From Paraburkholderia rhizosphaerae (GTDB taxonomy: Bacteria; Pseudomonadota; Gammaproteobacteria; Burkholderiales; Burkholderiaceae): a stretch of 64,000 bases of DNA. Shown piece after piece: positions 17,404-25,555 of the stretch. The notes under the pieces were generated by a model that saw nothing but the letters and a program-made list of their open reading frames with translations, was not told where the DNA came from and made no database searches. The DNA is taken from NCBI RefSeq assembly GCF_004366595.1, contig NZ_SORE01000007.1:62001-126000 (forward strand), written 5' to 3'. Positions within the stretch are counted from its first letter, which is position 1; the number at the start of each line of letters is the position of its first letter. Both the position numbers and the translations under genes were made by a program.

Positions 17404-17961
17404 TCAATAGTACGGATAAGGCGCGTACATCGGCGGCGCAGGTGCGTAGTACCCGCGGGGCGCCGGCTGGTAGTAGTACGGTTGCGGCGCATAGACCGGC
17501 GCCTGCGGTTGCGCGATTGAATTGCCCTTGGACGTCATACATTGCGCGTATGCCGCGTCATACTGCGCCTGCAGTCCGCCAGCCGCGTACGTCGCGCCGT
17601 TCGCGCCGACCGCGCTGCCCAGCAGCAGCCCGCTGCCCGCACCGATTGCCGCGCCGACGCCGGCATTACCCGCTGCCGCACCGAGCAGCGCGCCGGCCGC
17701 CGCGCCGCCGAGCGTGCCGAGCGCGGTGCTGTTTACGCTGTTCTGCGTTGCGCCTTGTGCCGCGCCCTGCGCGTTGCTTGAACGGTACGCGTAGTCGCGA
17801 CACGCGTAATCGTCCTGCTGGAACTGGTTGAGCGGTTCGCCCTGGCGCGGCAGCGCGACGATGCTCGGGCCCGTCGGCGGTGCGACTGCACAGCCGCCCA
17901 GCGCGAGCGCGATCGCGGCAACCGGCAGCACGACGAGGATAGTTCGGGTTCTGGTACTCAT
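17404..17961 (-). CDS. Glycine-zipper (YMGG-like) lipoprotein
   Basis: The 185-residue protein has a lipoprotein signal ending in the lipobox LALGGC (Cys at about 24). A conserved cysteine region QQDDYACRDYAYR follows, then a glycine zipper (about 80-125: GTLGGAAAGALLGAAAGNAG, GSGLLLGSAVGANG) and a second Cys motif AYAQCMTSKG. The tail is rich in Pro and Tyr (APQPYYYQPAPRGYYAP). Glycine-zipper lipoproteins sit in the outer membrane and are found in envelope-stress regulons; precise roles are mostly unknown. The Tyr/Pro tail is common in Burkholderia versions. Confidence 0.82.
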   Translation of the reverse strand: MSTRTRTILVVLPVAAIALALGGCAVAPPTGPSIVALPRQGEPLNQFQQDDYACRDYAYRSSNAQGAAQGATQNSVNSTALGTLGGAAAGALLGAAAGNAGVGAAIGAGSGLLLGSAVGANGATYAAGGLQAQYDAAYAQCMTSKGNSIAQPQAPVYAPQPYYYQPAPRGYYAPAPPMYAPYPYY

Positions 17962-18131
17962 ACCGGTTCGGTCTTCAATGAGAGTTTCGATAGTGGAACG
18001 TTAGACGAAATCCGACCCGGCATGAGTTACCGGATCGTTACTGGATATTTTCGCCGATGTGGGGCGTCGACGCAGCGAGTACCGTGCAAAAGCTGTGCGC
18101 CATCGGCGTCGTACGCTATATCGCGGATGCC

Positions 18132-18156
18132 GGTAAGAAATGCTTACCAATGTAAC
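18132..18156. promoter_or_regulatory. candidate regulator site with alternating GTAA/TTAC half-sites
   Basis: The sequence ggtaag-aaatg-cttacc-aat-gtaac holds a 6-base inverted repeat (GGTAAG/CTTACC) overlapping a second one (TTAC/GTAA). It lies about 170 bases upstream of the glycine-zipper gene and just beyond the end of the decayed dhaK. A binding protein is not known; this is pattern only. Confidence 0.3.
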
Positions 18157-18246
18157 GCGCCCGTTGCGACGGCGCCGCGCTTTGGCCGCGTTTTTGGCAC
18201 GTTTTTGCTACTTTTCGCGCTATGCAGCGGCGCCCCAACCCTCCCT

Positions 18247-18960
18247 TCATCTGCCCCAACGCAGTGCCGGCGTATGCACCGGACTGTCCCAGTGCCGAAT
18301 CATCTCCGCGTCGAATGAGCACACCGTGAGCGACGCACCGGCCATGTCGAGCGACGTCGTCGGCGAGCCGACCTGCGCACGCGCGATCTTCAGACCACGT
18401 TGCGCCAACCACGCGCTTGCCGAGTTGAATAGCAGATACAGCTCGCTCAACGGCGTGCCGCCCAGTCCGTTGACCAGCACGAGCAGTTGCGCGTCGGCCG
18501 CCGGCTCCAGCTCACCGACGATGGCCGTCAGCAGTTCGTCGACGATCGCATCCGCGGGCTCGATGCGCGCCCGACGGCGTCCGGGCTCGCCGTGAATGCC
18601 GACGCCGATCTCGATCTCGTCATCGCCAATCGCAAAGGTCGGCTTGCCGGCGGCCGGCACCGTGCAACTCGAGAACGCGACGCCCATCGACGCGATGTTC
18701 GTCACCACCCGCTCGCCGAATGCCCTGCATCGCTCGAGGTCCGCGCTGCTTTCGGCGAGGCTGCCCACCAGTTTCTCGACGATCACCGTGCCCGCGACAC
18801 CCCTTCGCCCGGTCGTATAGCTGGAGTTTTCGACGGCGACGTCGTCATTGACCCGCACCGTTGCATTCGGCACTTCACACATCTCGGCAGCCATTTCGAA
18901 GTTCATCAGGTCGCCGGAATAATTCTTCACGATAAAAAGCACGCCTGCGCCGGTATGCAT
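18247..18960 (-). pseudogene. dhaK: 5'-truncated dihydroxyacetone kinase subunit DhaK
   Basis: About 235 residues match DhaK from AGVLFIVKNYSGDLMNFEMA onward: GRRGVAGTVIVEKLVG, SSCTVPAAGKPTFAIGDDEI, the substrate-binding histidine in GVGIHGEPG and the terminal SPVHTPALRWGR. A full DhaK is about 330-356 residues. The first ~100, including the GGGSGHEP dihydroxyacetone-binding loop, are absent, and no trace is seen upstream in any frame. Immediately upstream is a fine ribosome site AGGAGGGG with an ATG, but in another frame. No dhaL or dhaM follows. The copy therefore cannot make a working kinase. Confidence 0.75.
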
Positions 18961-19306
18961 GCCGCGACCGTCTTGCCATTCATAGCGTCCCCTCCTGTGC
19001 TGTTTCGTCACGGTTGCGTATATCGATCTTGCGCCCAACCGCCCGTGCCGTGTGGCCAGCGGGCGGTATCCGCACAGAACGTAGCGCTTTCGTCGCGTGA
19101 ATACAGGCGTTTAGCGGACGACAGTTGCCGGATCACGGCGGCGGCCGCATGCGCCTATGAACACCAGCCGGCGCGGCCCACATTGCCACACATAAGGCGC
19201 GCGCCCGACTGCTGGTACAGTGGCGCGTCGGTGCACGGCGCCGCCCTGACCAGCATCCGTGTTCGCCGCAACATCCTCACCCACCAGCATCGGGAGAACG
19301 CACATA

Positions 19307-19657
19307 ATGATCCGATCACACAGTCCGTTTTTTGTACGAAGCGCGCTGACCGCTGCCATCGCGGCAGCTTTATCGCTCGCCGGCTGCTCGAGCAGCACGC
19401 CTGTCGAATTTTCGCTAAAGGGCGCCGATGCCCCATCGCTGACGCGCGCCGACGATCTCGACTTCGGTCCGATGGACCACTCGATCGCCGAATGCAAGAC
19501 CGTGTCGCACAACGCGGGTGCCGGACGCTGCACGCAAGTGCGCGCGTATGAGTCGTGCATGAAGACGCGCGGCTACATCACCGTGCTCGGACCGGAGAAC
19601 CCGTCAGGCTGTGGCGACCCGGAATGGGAACAGGACGTGCGCAAATGGCTGAAGTGA
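19307..19657 (+). CDS. small lipoprotein, hypothetical
   Basis: The ATG at 19307 follows GGGAGAA. The 116-residue product has a signal peptide and lipobox ending LSLAGC (Cys at about 27). The mature part carries four more cysteines spaced like a disulphide pair set: IAECKTVSHNAGAGRC, YESCMKTRGY and PSGCGDPEW. The YESCMKTRGY motif is common in short Burkholderiales envelope lipoproteins of unknown role. No operon partner is seen. Confidence 0.7.
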   Translation: MIRSHSPFFVRSALTAAIAAALSLAGCSSSTPVEFSLKGADAPSLTRADDLDFGPMDHSIAECKTVSHNAGAGRCTQVRAYESCMKTRGYITVLGPENPSGCGDPEWEQDVRKWLK

Positions 19658-19826
19658 AACGACATCGCGCGGCCGTTCAGACTCGCATGGATAGAAAGGA
19701 ATAGAGGCGGGAAACGGCGCGCGCACGGCGGCGAACCGCAATAACGAGTCCGCTGGACGCGGCCCGGGCCGGCGCGCGATTCGCCAGCAGCGCTTATGCA
19801 CCGCTTGTGCGCCGATCGCGCTGCGA

Positions 19827-20444
19827 TCAATCGAGCAGTTTCAACGCGAGATCGGCTGCCTGCCGCATCTGTGCGCGCGCCCGGCCGGTCTTGCCGATCA
19901 CGCGCATCCCTTGCAGCATGCATAGCATCAGGCGCGCGGTCGCTTCGCCGTCGATGCGCTTTGGAATCGAACCGTCTTTCTGCCCTGAGCGGATCAACGT
20001 GGCCAGCAGGGTTTCAGTCTTGCGGAAGCTGGCGGTCACGCGTTGCGCGACCTCGGCATCGAACGTGCCAAGCACCATCGCGCTGCCGGCCAGCATGCAG
20101 CCCCGCTTGCCCATCACGCCTGATGACGCATCCGCATAAAACGTCAGGACCTGATGAATCAGATCGCGCGCCGGGGCGTCCGTGGCGATGACTTGCCGCA
20201 GCGATCCGTCGCGCGTGGTCATCGCGCGCTCAAGCGCGGCGACGAACACCGACTGCTTGTCTTTAAACGCTTTATAGACACTGCCGGATGCGAGTTCCAT
20301 CGCATCGGTCAGATCGACGATCGAGGTGGCGTGGAAGCCGCGCTCGCAGAACACCGCCGCGGCTTTGTCGAGCGCCGCGTCGATATCGAATTCGCGAGGG
20401 CGGCCCCGGCCTCTGGCTGGCGCTGCGGCGGTCGTATCAGTCAT
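19827..20444 (-). CDS. TetR/AcrR family transcriptional repressor
   Basis: ATG at 20444 gives 205 residues beginning MTDTTAAAPARGRGRPREFD. The N-terminal helix-turn-helix is typical: ALDKAAAVFCERGFHATSIV then DLTDAMELASGSVYKAFKDK (residues 22-62). The C-terminal helices resemble the TetR_C_33/YcdC-like set with a GCMLAGSAMVLG stretch. Such repressors respond to small ligands or aldehydes and often control the neighbouring gene. Here the flanking regulator gene points the same way, so the target may be the gene's own promoter. Confidence 0.85.
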   Translation of the reverse strand: MTDTTAAAPARGRGRPREFDIDAALDKAAAVFCERGFHATSIVDLTDAMELASGSVYKAFKDKQSVFVAALERAMTTRDGSLRQVIATDAPARDLIHQVLTFYADASSGVMGKRGCMLAGSAMVLGTFDAEVAQRVTASFRKTETLLATLIRSGQKDGSIPKRIDGEATARLMLCMLQGMRVIGKTGRARAQMRQAADLALKLLD

Positions 20445-20479
20445 GCACGCATTATAGGGAAGGGCTAAATTCTTAATCA

Positions 20480-20506
20480 AGCCGGTTAATTGTAATTCAG
20501 CCGGTT
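20480..20506. promoter_or_regulatory. direct repeat AGCCGGTT, possible TetR operator
   Basis: Two copies of AGCCGGTT begin at 20480 and 20499, 19 bases apart, i.e. on nearly the same face of the helix. They lie about 35-60 bases upstream of the TetR start in an AT-rich stretch. AACCGG-type half-sites are seen in some TetR operators. Suggestive only. Confidence 0.3.
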
Positions 20507-20602
20507 GTTAGCCAAATGACAAATGCGTGTCTGTTACGCCGCCCCTATTCAATAAGCCGTCAAACCTTTGTATAGGGTTTGTCAGACTTTCTTGATCGTT
20601 GA

Positions 20603-21646
20603 TTACCTCTTGTTCTTACGCTGCGCCGAAGCACGCGCGCCGCCGGCTGCCATCGGCTTGGCCGCATCGACCGCATCGCGCAGTAGCCGGTTTTCCTCGG
20701 TCTTCCGTTGCAGCAGCGATTGCAGATGCTGGATCTTCTCGACCGCGGCGCTCAGATCGGACACGAGCGCCGGCGGGTTACGCAGTGCGCCGGCTCGCGG
20801 CCGTTCTTCGACCAACGGAAGTTTGCGCGCCCGCGACGCAGGCGCAGCCGGTGGCGCCGGCTGTTGCAATGGAGCGGGTCGCGCTCGCTGCTCCGCTTCC
20901 CCCGTCGGCACGCGCGGCACGTCAAGCACCGACGACAGGCGAAACCCGACGCCGCGCACCGTCTCGATCGCGAGGCTGTTTTGCAGCGGTTCGAGCGTTT
21001 CCCTCAGTGACTTGACATAGACGTCGACAATGCCTTCCTTGACCGGCGAGCCAAACCAGACATTGCTGATAATGTCCTTGCGCGAAAGAACCTGGTACGG
21101 GTTCTCGACGAAAAAGCGCAGCAGCCTGTAGCAGGTCGGCCCAAGTTGAAGCTCGACTTCGGATTCAGGTTCGTCCTGGTCCAGCCCGGTCCGCGCGAAC
21201 GCGCGACGCGCATCGAAGTCCATCGTCAGCGTTTCCACCGATACGCGATGCCGCACATCAGGATAGGCAATCGGCCGCAGCACGACCTGGATACGCGCAA
21301 TCAACTCGCGCATGCCGAACGGTCTTCGGACGTAATCGTCCGCGCCCGACTCGAGTGCACGGATGCATTCGTCCTCGTCGGCGCCTTCTTCGCCTAGCAC
21401 GATAATCGGCATGCGGCTGGTCGCCGCGCGCGTGCGCAAATCGTTGATCAGCGACAAGCCGGACGCGTCCGGCAATTTCCAGCGCAACAGAACAGCCTGA
21501 GGCTGCTGCTGTTCGATTAACGTCATCGCGCGCTCGACCGAAAATGCCGCCAACGGTTCATGCCCCGCCTGCCGAACCTCGTTCCACAGAAGTTCCGCGC
21601 TCGACGTATCCCATTCGACGATCAATATCTTTGCAATAGTTCCCAT
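20603..21646 (-). CDS. OmpR/PhoB-type regulator with a degenerate receiver
   Basis: The 347-residue protein has the OmpR/PhoB layout. The receiver domain (about 5-120) is followed by a winged-helix DNA-binding domain (about 140-245: TCYRLLRFFVENPYQVLSRK and VDVYVKSLRETLE, TVRGVGFRL). A disordered Pro/Ala/Arg tail ends in a coiled coil (LVSDLSAAVEKIQHLQSLLQ). The receiver lacks the phosphorylation chemistry: the Asp after beta 3 is Arg55 (AVLLRWKLPD), the usual Thr/Ser is Gly (IIVLGEEG), and the Lys is Arg (YVRRPF). The acidic pair is altered to EWD. It should work without a kinase. No kinase gene is adjacent. Confidence 0.85.
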   Translation of the reverse strand: MGTIAKILIVEWDTSSAELLWNEVRQAGHEPLAAFSVERAMTLIEQQQPQAVLLRWKLPDASGLSLINDLRTRAATSRMPIIVLGEEGADEDECIRALESGADDYVRRPFGMRELIARIQVVLRPIAYPDVRHRVSVETLTMDFDARRAFARTGLDQDEPESEVELQLGPTCYRLLRFFVENPYQVLSRKDIISNVWFGSPVKEGIVDVYVKSLRETLEPLQNSLAIETVRGVGFRLSSVLDVPRVPTGEAEQRARPAPLQQPAPPAAPASRARKLPLVEERPRAGALRNPPALVSDLSAAVEKIQHLQSLLQRKTEENRLLRDAVDAAKPMAAGGARASAQRKNKR

Positions 21647-22281
21647 ATGCGCGATGGCCCAGTCGAAGGCGCCTCTCAAGCAGCATGCCTCCGATCGTAA
21701 ACGTCGGGCTCGTTCCTATAAACATCCGGTCATCCGGATAATTCGGTGCACTTACCCGATGTGCGCGACGCCGTCCACTGCATGCCGCAAATCGGCATCG
21801 CGTAGCACGTCCAGAATGCGCCGTAACGGTGCATTTCCGGGCACCAGTGCGGTTCTTGTCCTTACCCTGCGCGACGGTTGAGCGCGCAACTGTCGCACCA
21901 ACTACATAAAGGAAACATAAACTTCCAAAATAAACGGAAACCAGAACTGCGGTTTCACATCCGAAACACCATTTCTTCAAGCTCGTCGGTCGCGCTCGGA
22001 AACGACCCACTGCACCGGCTCGCCCCTTTTCCGTGCAAATGTGCCGGCGGAAAAAAAGGAGTCGTCATTTCCATAACATTCTATGCAGCAGGTATATTCC
22101 ACGGATCGTGGAGTGTCTGTCCTGTTATCGCTTATGTGTGAAATCGCGCCGGACCCTGCTGTTCGGAGGTCAAGGAAGCCGCAGTGGTGCAAACGCGGAC
22201 AGCGATGCGTGCTGACTGGTAGACAGATGTGCGCGGCAGCGAACGTGCCGGGCGAAGTATCGAATCGTTTTGCGGATGCGG
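21647..22281. other. intergenic region without a convincing gene
   Basis: A minus-strand frame near 21,770-21,880 reads LVPGNAPLRRILDVLRDADL then RHAVDGVAHIG before a stop. It looks protein-like but has no start or recognised family and may be a remnant. A small inverted repeat TCCACG-gat-CGTGGA occurs at 22098-22112. Nothing else is seen. Confidence 0.35.
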
Positions 22282-22539
22282 CTAATCGACCGTGTGGATC
22301 ACGGGCGGACGCAGCCCGTCCGATGCCGTTTGCGGCGCGGACATCGCCCACGGCGGCGGCGGCAAACCGGTCAGCGTGCCGTTGTCGCTGGCCGGTGCGT
22401 TATCTTTGGACGCGGCGTCAAACACGCCGGATGCGGTGGCCCTGCCCGCCACCGTGTCGCGACTTTCGCCGCATGCGGCCAGCAGCACGCATGTGGCTAA
22501 TACGGCAAGCGGGTACGCGTTCGTGAATGAGCGCGGCAT
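22282..22539 (-). CDS. small lipoprotein downstream of phospholipase C
   Basis: An 85-residue product starting MPRSFTNAYPLAVLATCVLL, with lipobox LLAAC (Cys near 22) and a short Ser/Ala/Pro-rich mature part ending PPPPWAMSAPQTASDGLRPP. The ATG at 22539 is preferred over that at 22545 because GAGGAG stands 6 bases before it. It follows the phospholipase C gene on the same strand, separated by two hairpins, and may be co-expressed with it. No function is recognised. Confidence 0.65.
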   Translation of the reverse strand: MPRSFTNAYPLAVLATCVLLAACGESRDTVAGRATASGVFDAASKDNAPASDNGTLTGLPPPPWAMSAPQTASDGLRPPVIHTVD

Positions 22540-22633
22540 CGGCATCTCCTCGAAGTTGTCGCGGTCGGCCGGCGACGCGCGTTGCATCTGGCGCGCGACC
22601 GGCCGACGCTTTTGCTACTCACGGGCGCAATAG

Positions 22634-22686
22634 CCGGTATGCGTCGTTACGACGCATACCGGTCGGCCTGCCGCGGTTACCGCGGC
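22634..22686. terminator. two tandem hairpins with TTA loops between plc and the lipoprotein gene
   Basis: Hairpin 1 has perfect 13-base arms CCGGTATGCGTCG (22634-22646) and CGACGCATACCGG (22650-22662) around TTA. Hairpin 2 has 7-base arms GCCGCGG and CCGCGGC (22670-22686), also around TTA. They lie within 65 bases after the phospholipase C stop. Neither has a real T run, so termination may be partial or the stems may protect mRNA ends. Confidence 0.6.
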
Positions 22687-22697
22687 TTTACCCGCGC

Positions 22698-24803
22698 TCA
22701 ACTGCCCAGAGCCGGGTCGGACGTACTGTCGCGCCCGGTCTCGACGTGCCCGGCAATCCGCCACTGCGTGTCGCTATCGGCGTCAACGGTGATTGTCAGG
22801 TCATACCAGCCGTGCGACTTGTGCAGATCGACCGTCACCGTGTTCACGTCGTTGCCGTGCACACGCAGCGACCCTTCGACGTGCGACGACGCATAGGCGC
22901 TCAAGATCCTGAACGTGCACGGCTTGCGCCCTTCGTTCTTCAGACGCAGCTGCAAATTGCCGTTAGCGACGTCGTAGCCGTCCGCGATCTGCACGCTGCC
23001 GCGCTCATGCCGCTCGAGCGTGTCCGCCTTGCCGACGAAGTGGCGCAGAAAGCCATTCGGACCGAACACCGAGAAGTCGTAGCGGCCGCCGGGAGCCAGC
23101 ATCAGTTGATCGGCGAGGTCTTTGCCCGCTTCGACGGTATAGCTGCGCGGCAGATCTTGCGCATTGCCCGAGTAGACGAGGAAGTTCGCGCCCAGTCGGC
23201 CGGTATTCGTGATGTGCAAACGGAATGCATTGCCCTGGCCGTTCACCTCTCCGCGCACGAAGAACTCGTAGCCCAGCGCGCGTGCGGGCCGTACCCCCGC
23301 TTCCTGTTTCGGCAGCGACTGCGTGCCGGGCACCGCGGGCACCACATCCGGATGGCGGTTCTTGTCCGCCGGGAACGACGTGGCGGGCATCGACGGCACG
23401 TGGCGGTTCGGGTTGCGGAAGTCGAACGCGGACGTCAGATCGCCGCACACCGTGCGGCGCCACGGCGTGATGTTCGGCTCGTCGAGGCTGTGACGATGGC
23501 CGCGGTCGAAGCGCTTCTGGATAAAGCGGATGATCGACGTATGGTCGAACACCTCCGAGCACACATAGCCGCCCTTCGACCACGGCGACACCACCAGCAT
23601 CGGCACGCGCGGCCCGAGACCGTACGGAGCCGCCTGATTGCGGCCGGAACCCGGATAGAACTCGTTGGCAGTCGATACCGTCGAGCGGCCGGTGTCCGGC
23701 GTCGACGATGCAAATGGCGGCGGCACGTGATCGAACAGACCATCGTTTTCGTCGTAGGTAATCAGCAGCACCGTCTTGCTCCAGACTTCCGGATTCGACG
23801 TCAGCGCCTCGAGTACCTGGTCGACGTACCACGCGCCGTAGCTCGGCGGCCAGTTGCCGTGCTCGGAAAATGCTTCGGGCGCGGAGATATACGACACTTG
23901 CGGCAGCCGGTTGTTCTTCACATCATCCCGCAGGATGTCGAAGTAATTGCCGCTTTTCAGAACATTGGTGCCGGTGCGTGTCGCTTCGTAAAGCGGACTG
24001 CCCGGCTGCGCATTCCGATACTGGTTGAAATACAGCAGCGACGTGTCGCCGTAGTTGCCGATAAACGGATTGTCGGTCCAGCCCCAGGAGCCCGCGGCGT
24101 CGAGGCCGGTGCCGACGTCCTGATAGACCTTCCACGAAATGCCGGCTGCCTGCAGCTTCTCCGGGAACGTACTCCACGAATAGCCGGCTTCCGCGTTATC
24201 GATCACCGGACCGCCGCCGGTGCCGTCGTTGCCGACCCAGCCGGTCCACATGTAGTAGCGGTTCGGATCGGTCGGCGTCATCGACGAGCAGTAGTACCCG
24301 TCGCAAATCGTGAACGCGTCCGCGAGGTTGTAGTGGAACGGCATATCCTCGCGTGTCATGTAGAACATCGTCGTCGCGCTCTTCGCGGGCACCCATTGAT
24401 CGTAGCGGCCGTTGTTCCAGGCCGCGTGCGTGCCGATCCAGCTGTGATCGAGGTCCTCGACGAACTGCTGGCCAAGATTCGGCAGATCCGGACGGAACGG
24501 CAACACGTAACCGTCCGCGTTCGGGGCCGGCTGGTAGAACACCGACTTGCCGGTGGTGAGCGGAATGGCCCGTGTGTCGCCGAAGCCGCGCACACCGCGC
24601 AACGTGCCGAAGTAGTGGTCGAATGAACGGTTCTCCTGCATCAGCACGACGATGTGCTCAACGTCCTCGATCGTGCCCGTTGCGTTGTGCGCGGGGATGG
24701 CCAATGCGTTGCGAATACCAGCAGGAAAGGCTCCGAGTGCGGTGGCTGCGCCGGCGGCTTGCGCAGCCGCGCGCAGAAAATCGCGACGGCTATTTGAAGT
24801 CAT
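22698..24803 (-). CDS. plcN: Tat-exported phosphocholine-preferring phospholipase C
   Basis: The 701-residue protein begins MTSNSRRDFLRAAAQAAG, a twin-arginine signal. The catalytic alkaline-phosphatase-like fold shows VLMQENRSFDHYFGTLRGVR near residue 55, ITYDENDGLFDHVPPP with its metal-binding Asp/His, and GPRVPMLVVSPWSKGG. Two C-terminal domains of about 90 residues (DUF756 type, e.g. SRPARAL-like start through SYTVEAGKDLADQ, and later FRILSAYASSHVEG) complete the family length. It hydrolyses phosphatidylcholine and related lipids outside the cytoplasm, giving phosphocholine and diacylglycerol. It may serve phosphate gain or act on host membranes. The non-haemolytic (PlcN) label is by overall resemblance; PlcN and PlcH cannot be separated safely by eye. 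Confidence 0.87.
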   Translation of the reverse strand: MTSNSRRDFLRAAAQAAGAATALGAFPAGIRNALAIPAHNATGTIEDVEHIVVLMQENRSFDHYFGTLRGVRGFGDTRAIPLTTGKSVFYQPAPNADGYVLPFRPDLPNLGQQFVEDLDHSWIGTHAAWNNGRYDQWVPAKSATTMFYMTREDMPFHYNLADAFTICDGYYCSSMTPTDPNRYYMWTGWVGNDGTGGGPVIDNAEAGYSWSTFPEKLQAAGISWKVYQDVGTGLDAAGSWGWTDNPFIGNYGDTSLLYFNQYRNAQPGSPLYEATRTGTNVLKSGNYFDILRDDVKNNRLPQVSYISAPEAFSEHGNWPPSYGAWYVDQVLEALTSNPEVWSKTVLLITYDENDGLFDHVPPPFASSTPDTGRSTVSTANEFYPGSGRNQAAPYGLGPRVPMLVVSPWSKGGYVCSEVFDHTSIIRFIQKRFDRGHRHSLDEPNITPWRRTVCGDLTSAFDFRNPNRHVPSMPATSFPADKNRHPDVVPAVPGTQSLPKQEAGVRPARALGYEFFVRGEVNGQGNAFRLHITNTGRLGANFLVYSGNAQDLPRSYTVEAGKDLADQLMLAPGGRYDFSVFGPNGFLRHFVGKADTLERHERGSVQIADGYDVANGNLQLRLKNEGRKPCTFRILSAYASSHVEGSLRVHGNDVNTVTVDLHKSHGWYDLTITVDADSDTQWRIAGHVETGRDSTSDPALGS

Positions 24804-25555
24804 ATTCGTTTGTCACTCATCTCGAGAGGTAGGGATGGCCGCGAGCGCGATCCACTTGCGCTAGACCGGACGCCTATGTATCGGCGCTCGCACATGCCAG
24901 GACGGACTGCGAACGTAATGCAGCGAAAGCCGCCCGCAAGCTTGGTCGAGAAAAATGACTCGCTGATGGCAAACGTTTGCGCGAGAGATAGGTGTACTGG
25001 CGGCATATGCCTGGCATTGCTGGATAACCACGGTTCGACGGTCAAATTGCAAGTGCTTGTGCCGATTCGGTTTTCTGTCCGACAATCGGTTCGTTGAACA
25101 AGCAGATCGCATCGACGAAGGAAGCAGGCGGCGGCTTGGCCGCGGGACAATTTGTCTGAAGTGCTTTCCCTGGTGCCCGTGCCAGACGAATGCTGTTACG
25201 CGCGCGCGTTTGTTTTTTTGTGAGGTACCGCGAAGCGAGCAACGTGTGATGCATACACCGCGGGCTGCGCATGTGACATCTGGCTTTCATAACCGCAAGC
25301 GATACTGTTCCCATTGATTCCTGACACAGCCGACAAGCATGCCAATCGTACGTGTGCCGGCTTGTGCTTGCCGACCCGGCGCGGGCGCATGATGAATCCA
25401 TCGCATGGGCCGGTCGCGCGCCCGCGTGTGTGGGCTCGTGCTCGAGATATCCTGTGCCGGTCACCTGACAGGCAGCGTGCCTTTCGGGCATCATGGCGTG
25501 CCGCGCGATTCACCGCGCGACATCGACCACGACTCTCGCTCCCCGTTACCGACGT
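24804..25555. other. 750-base gap, no convincing gene
   Basis: The gap separates divergent plc and chrA. One plus frame near 24,870-24,957 reads DAYVSALAHARTDCERNAAK before a stop but has no start and no recognised family. Promoters for plc (leftward) and chrA (rightward) must lie here; I see no strong -35/-10 pair. No repeats or RNA genes were recognised. Confidence 0.4.

Noticed and set aside
22527..24626. 699-codon open frame on the plus strand opposite phospholipase C
   Set aside because: It is the antisense shadow of a confidently recognised gene; its product is Arg/His-rich with no domain. Long antisense frames are expected in GC-rich coding DNA.
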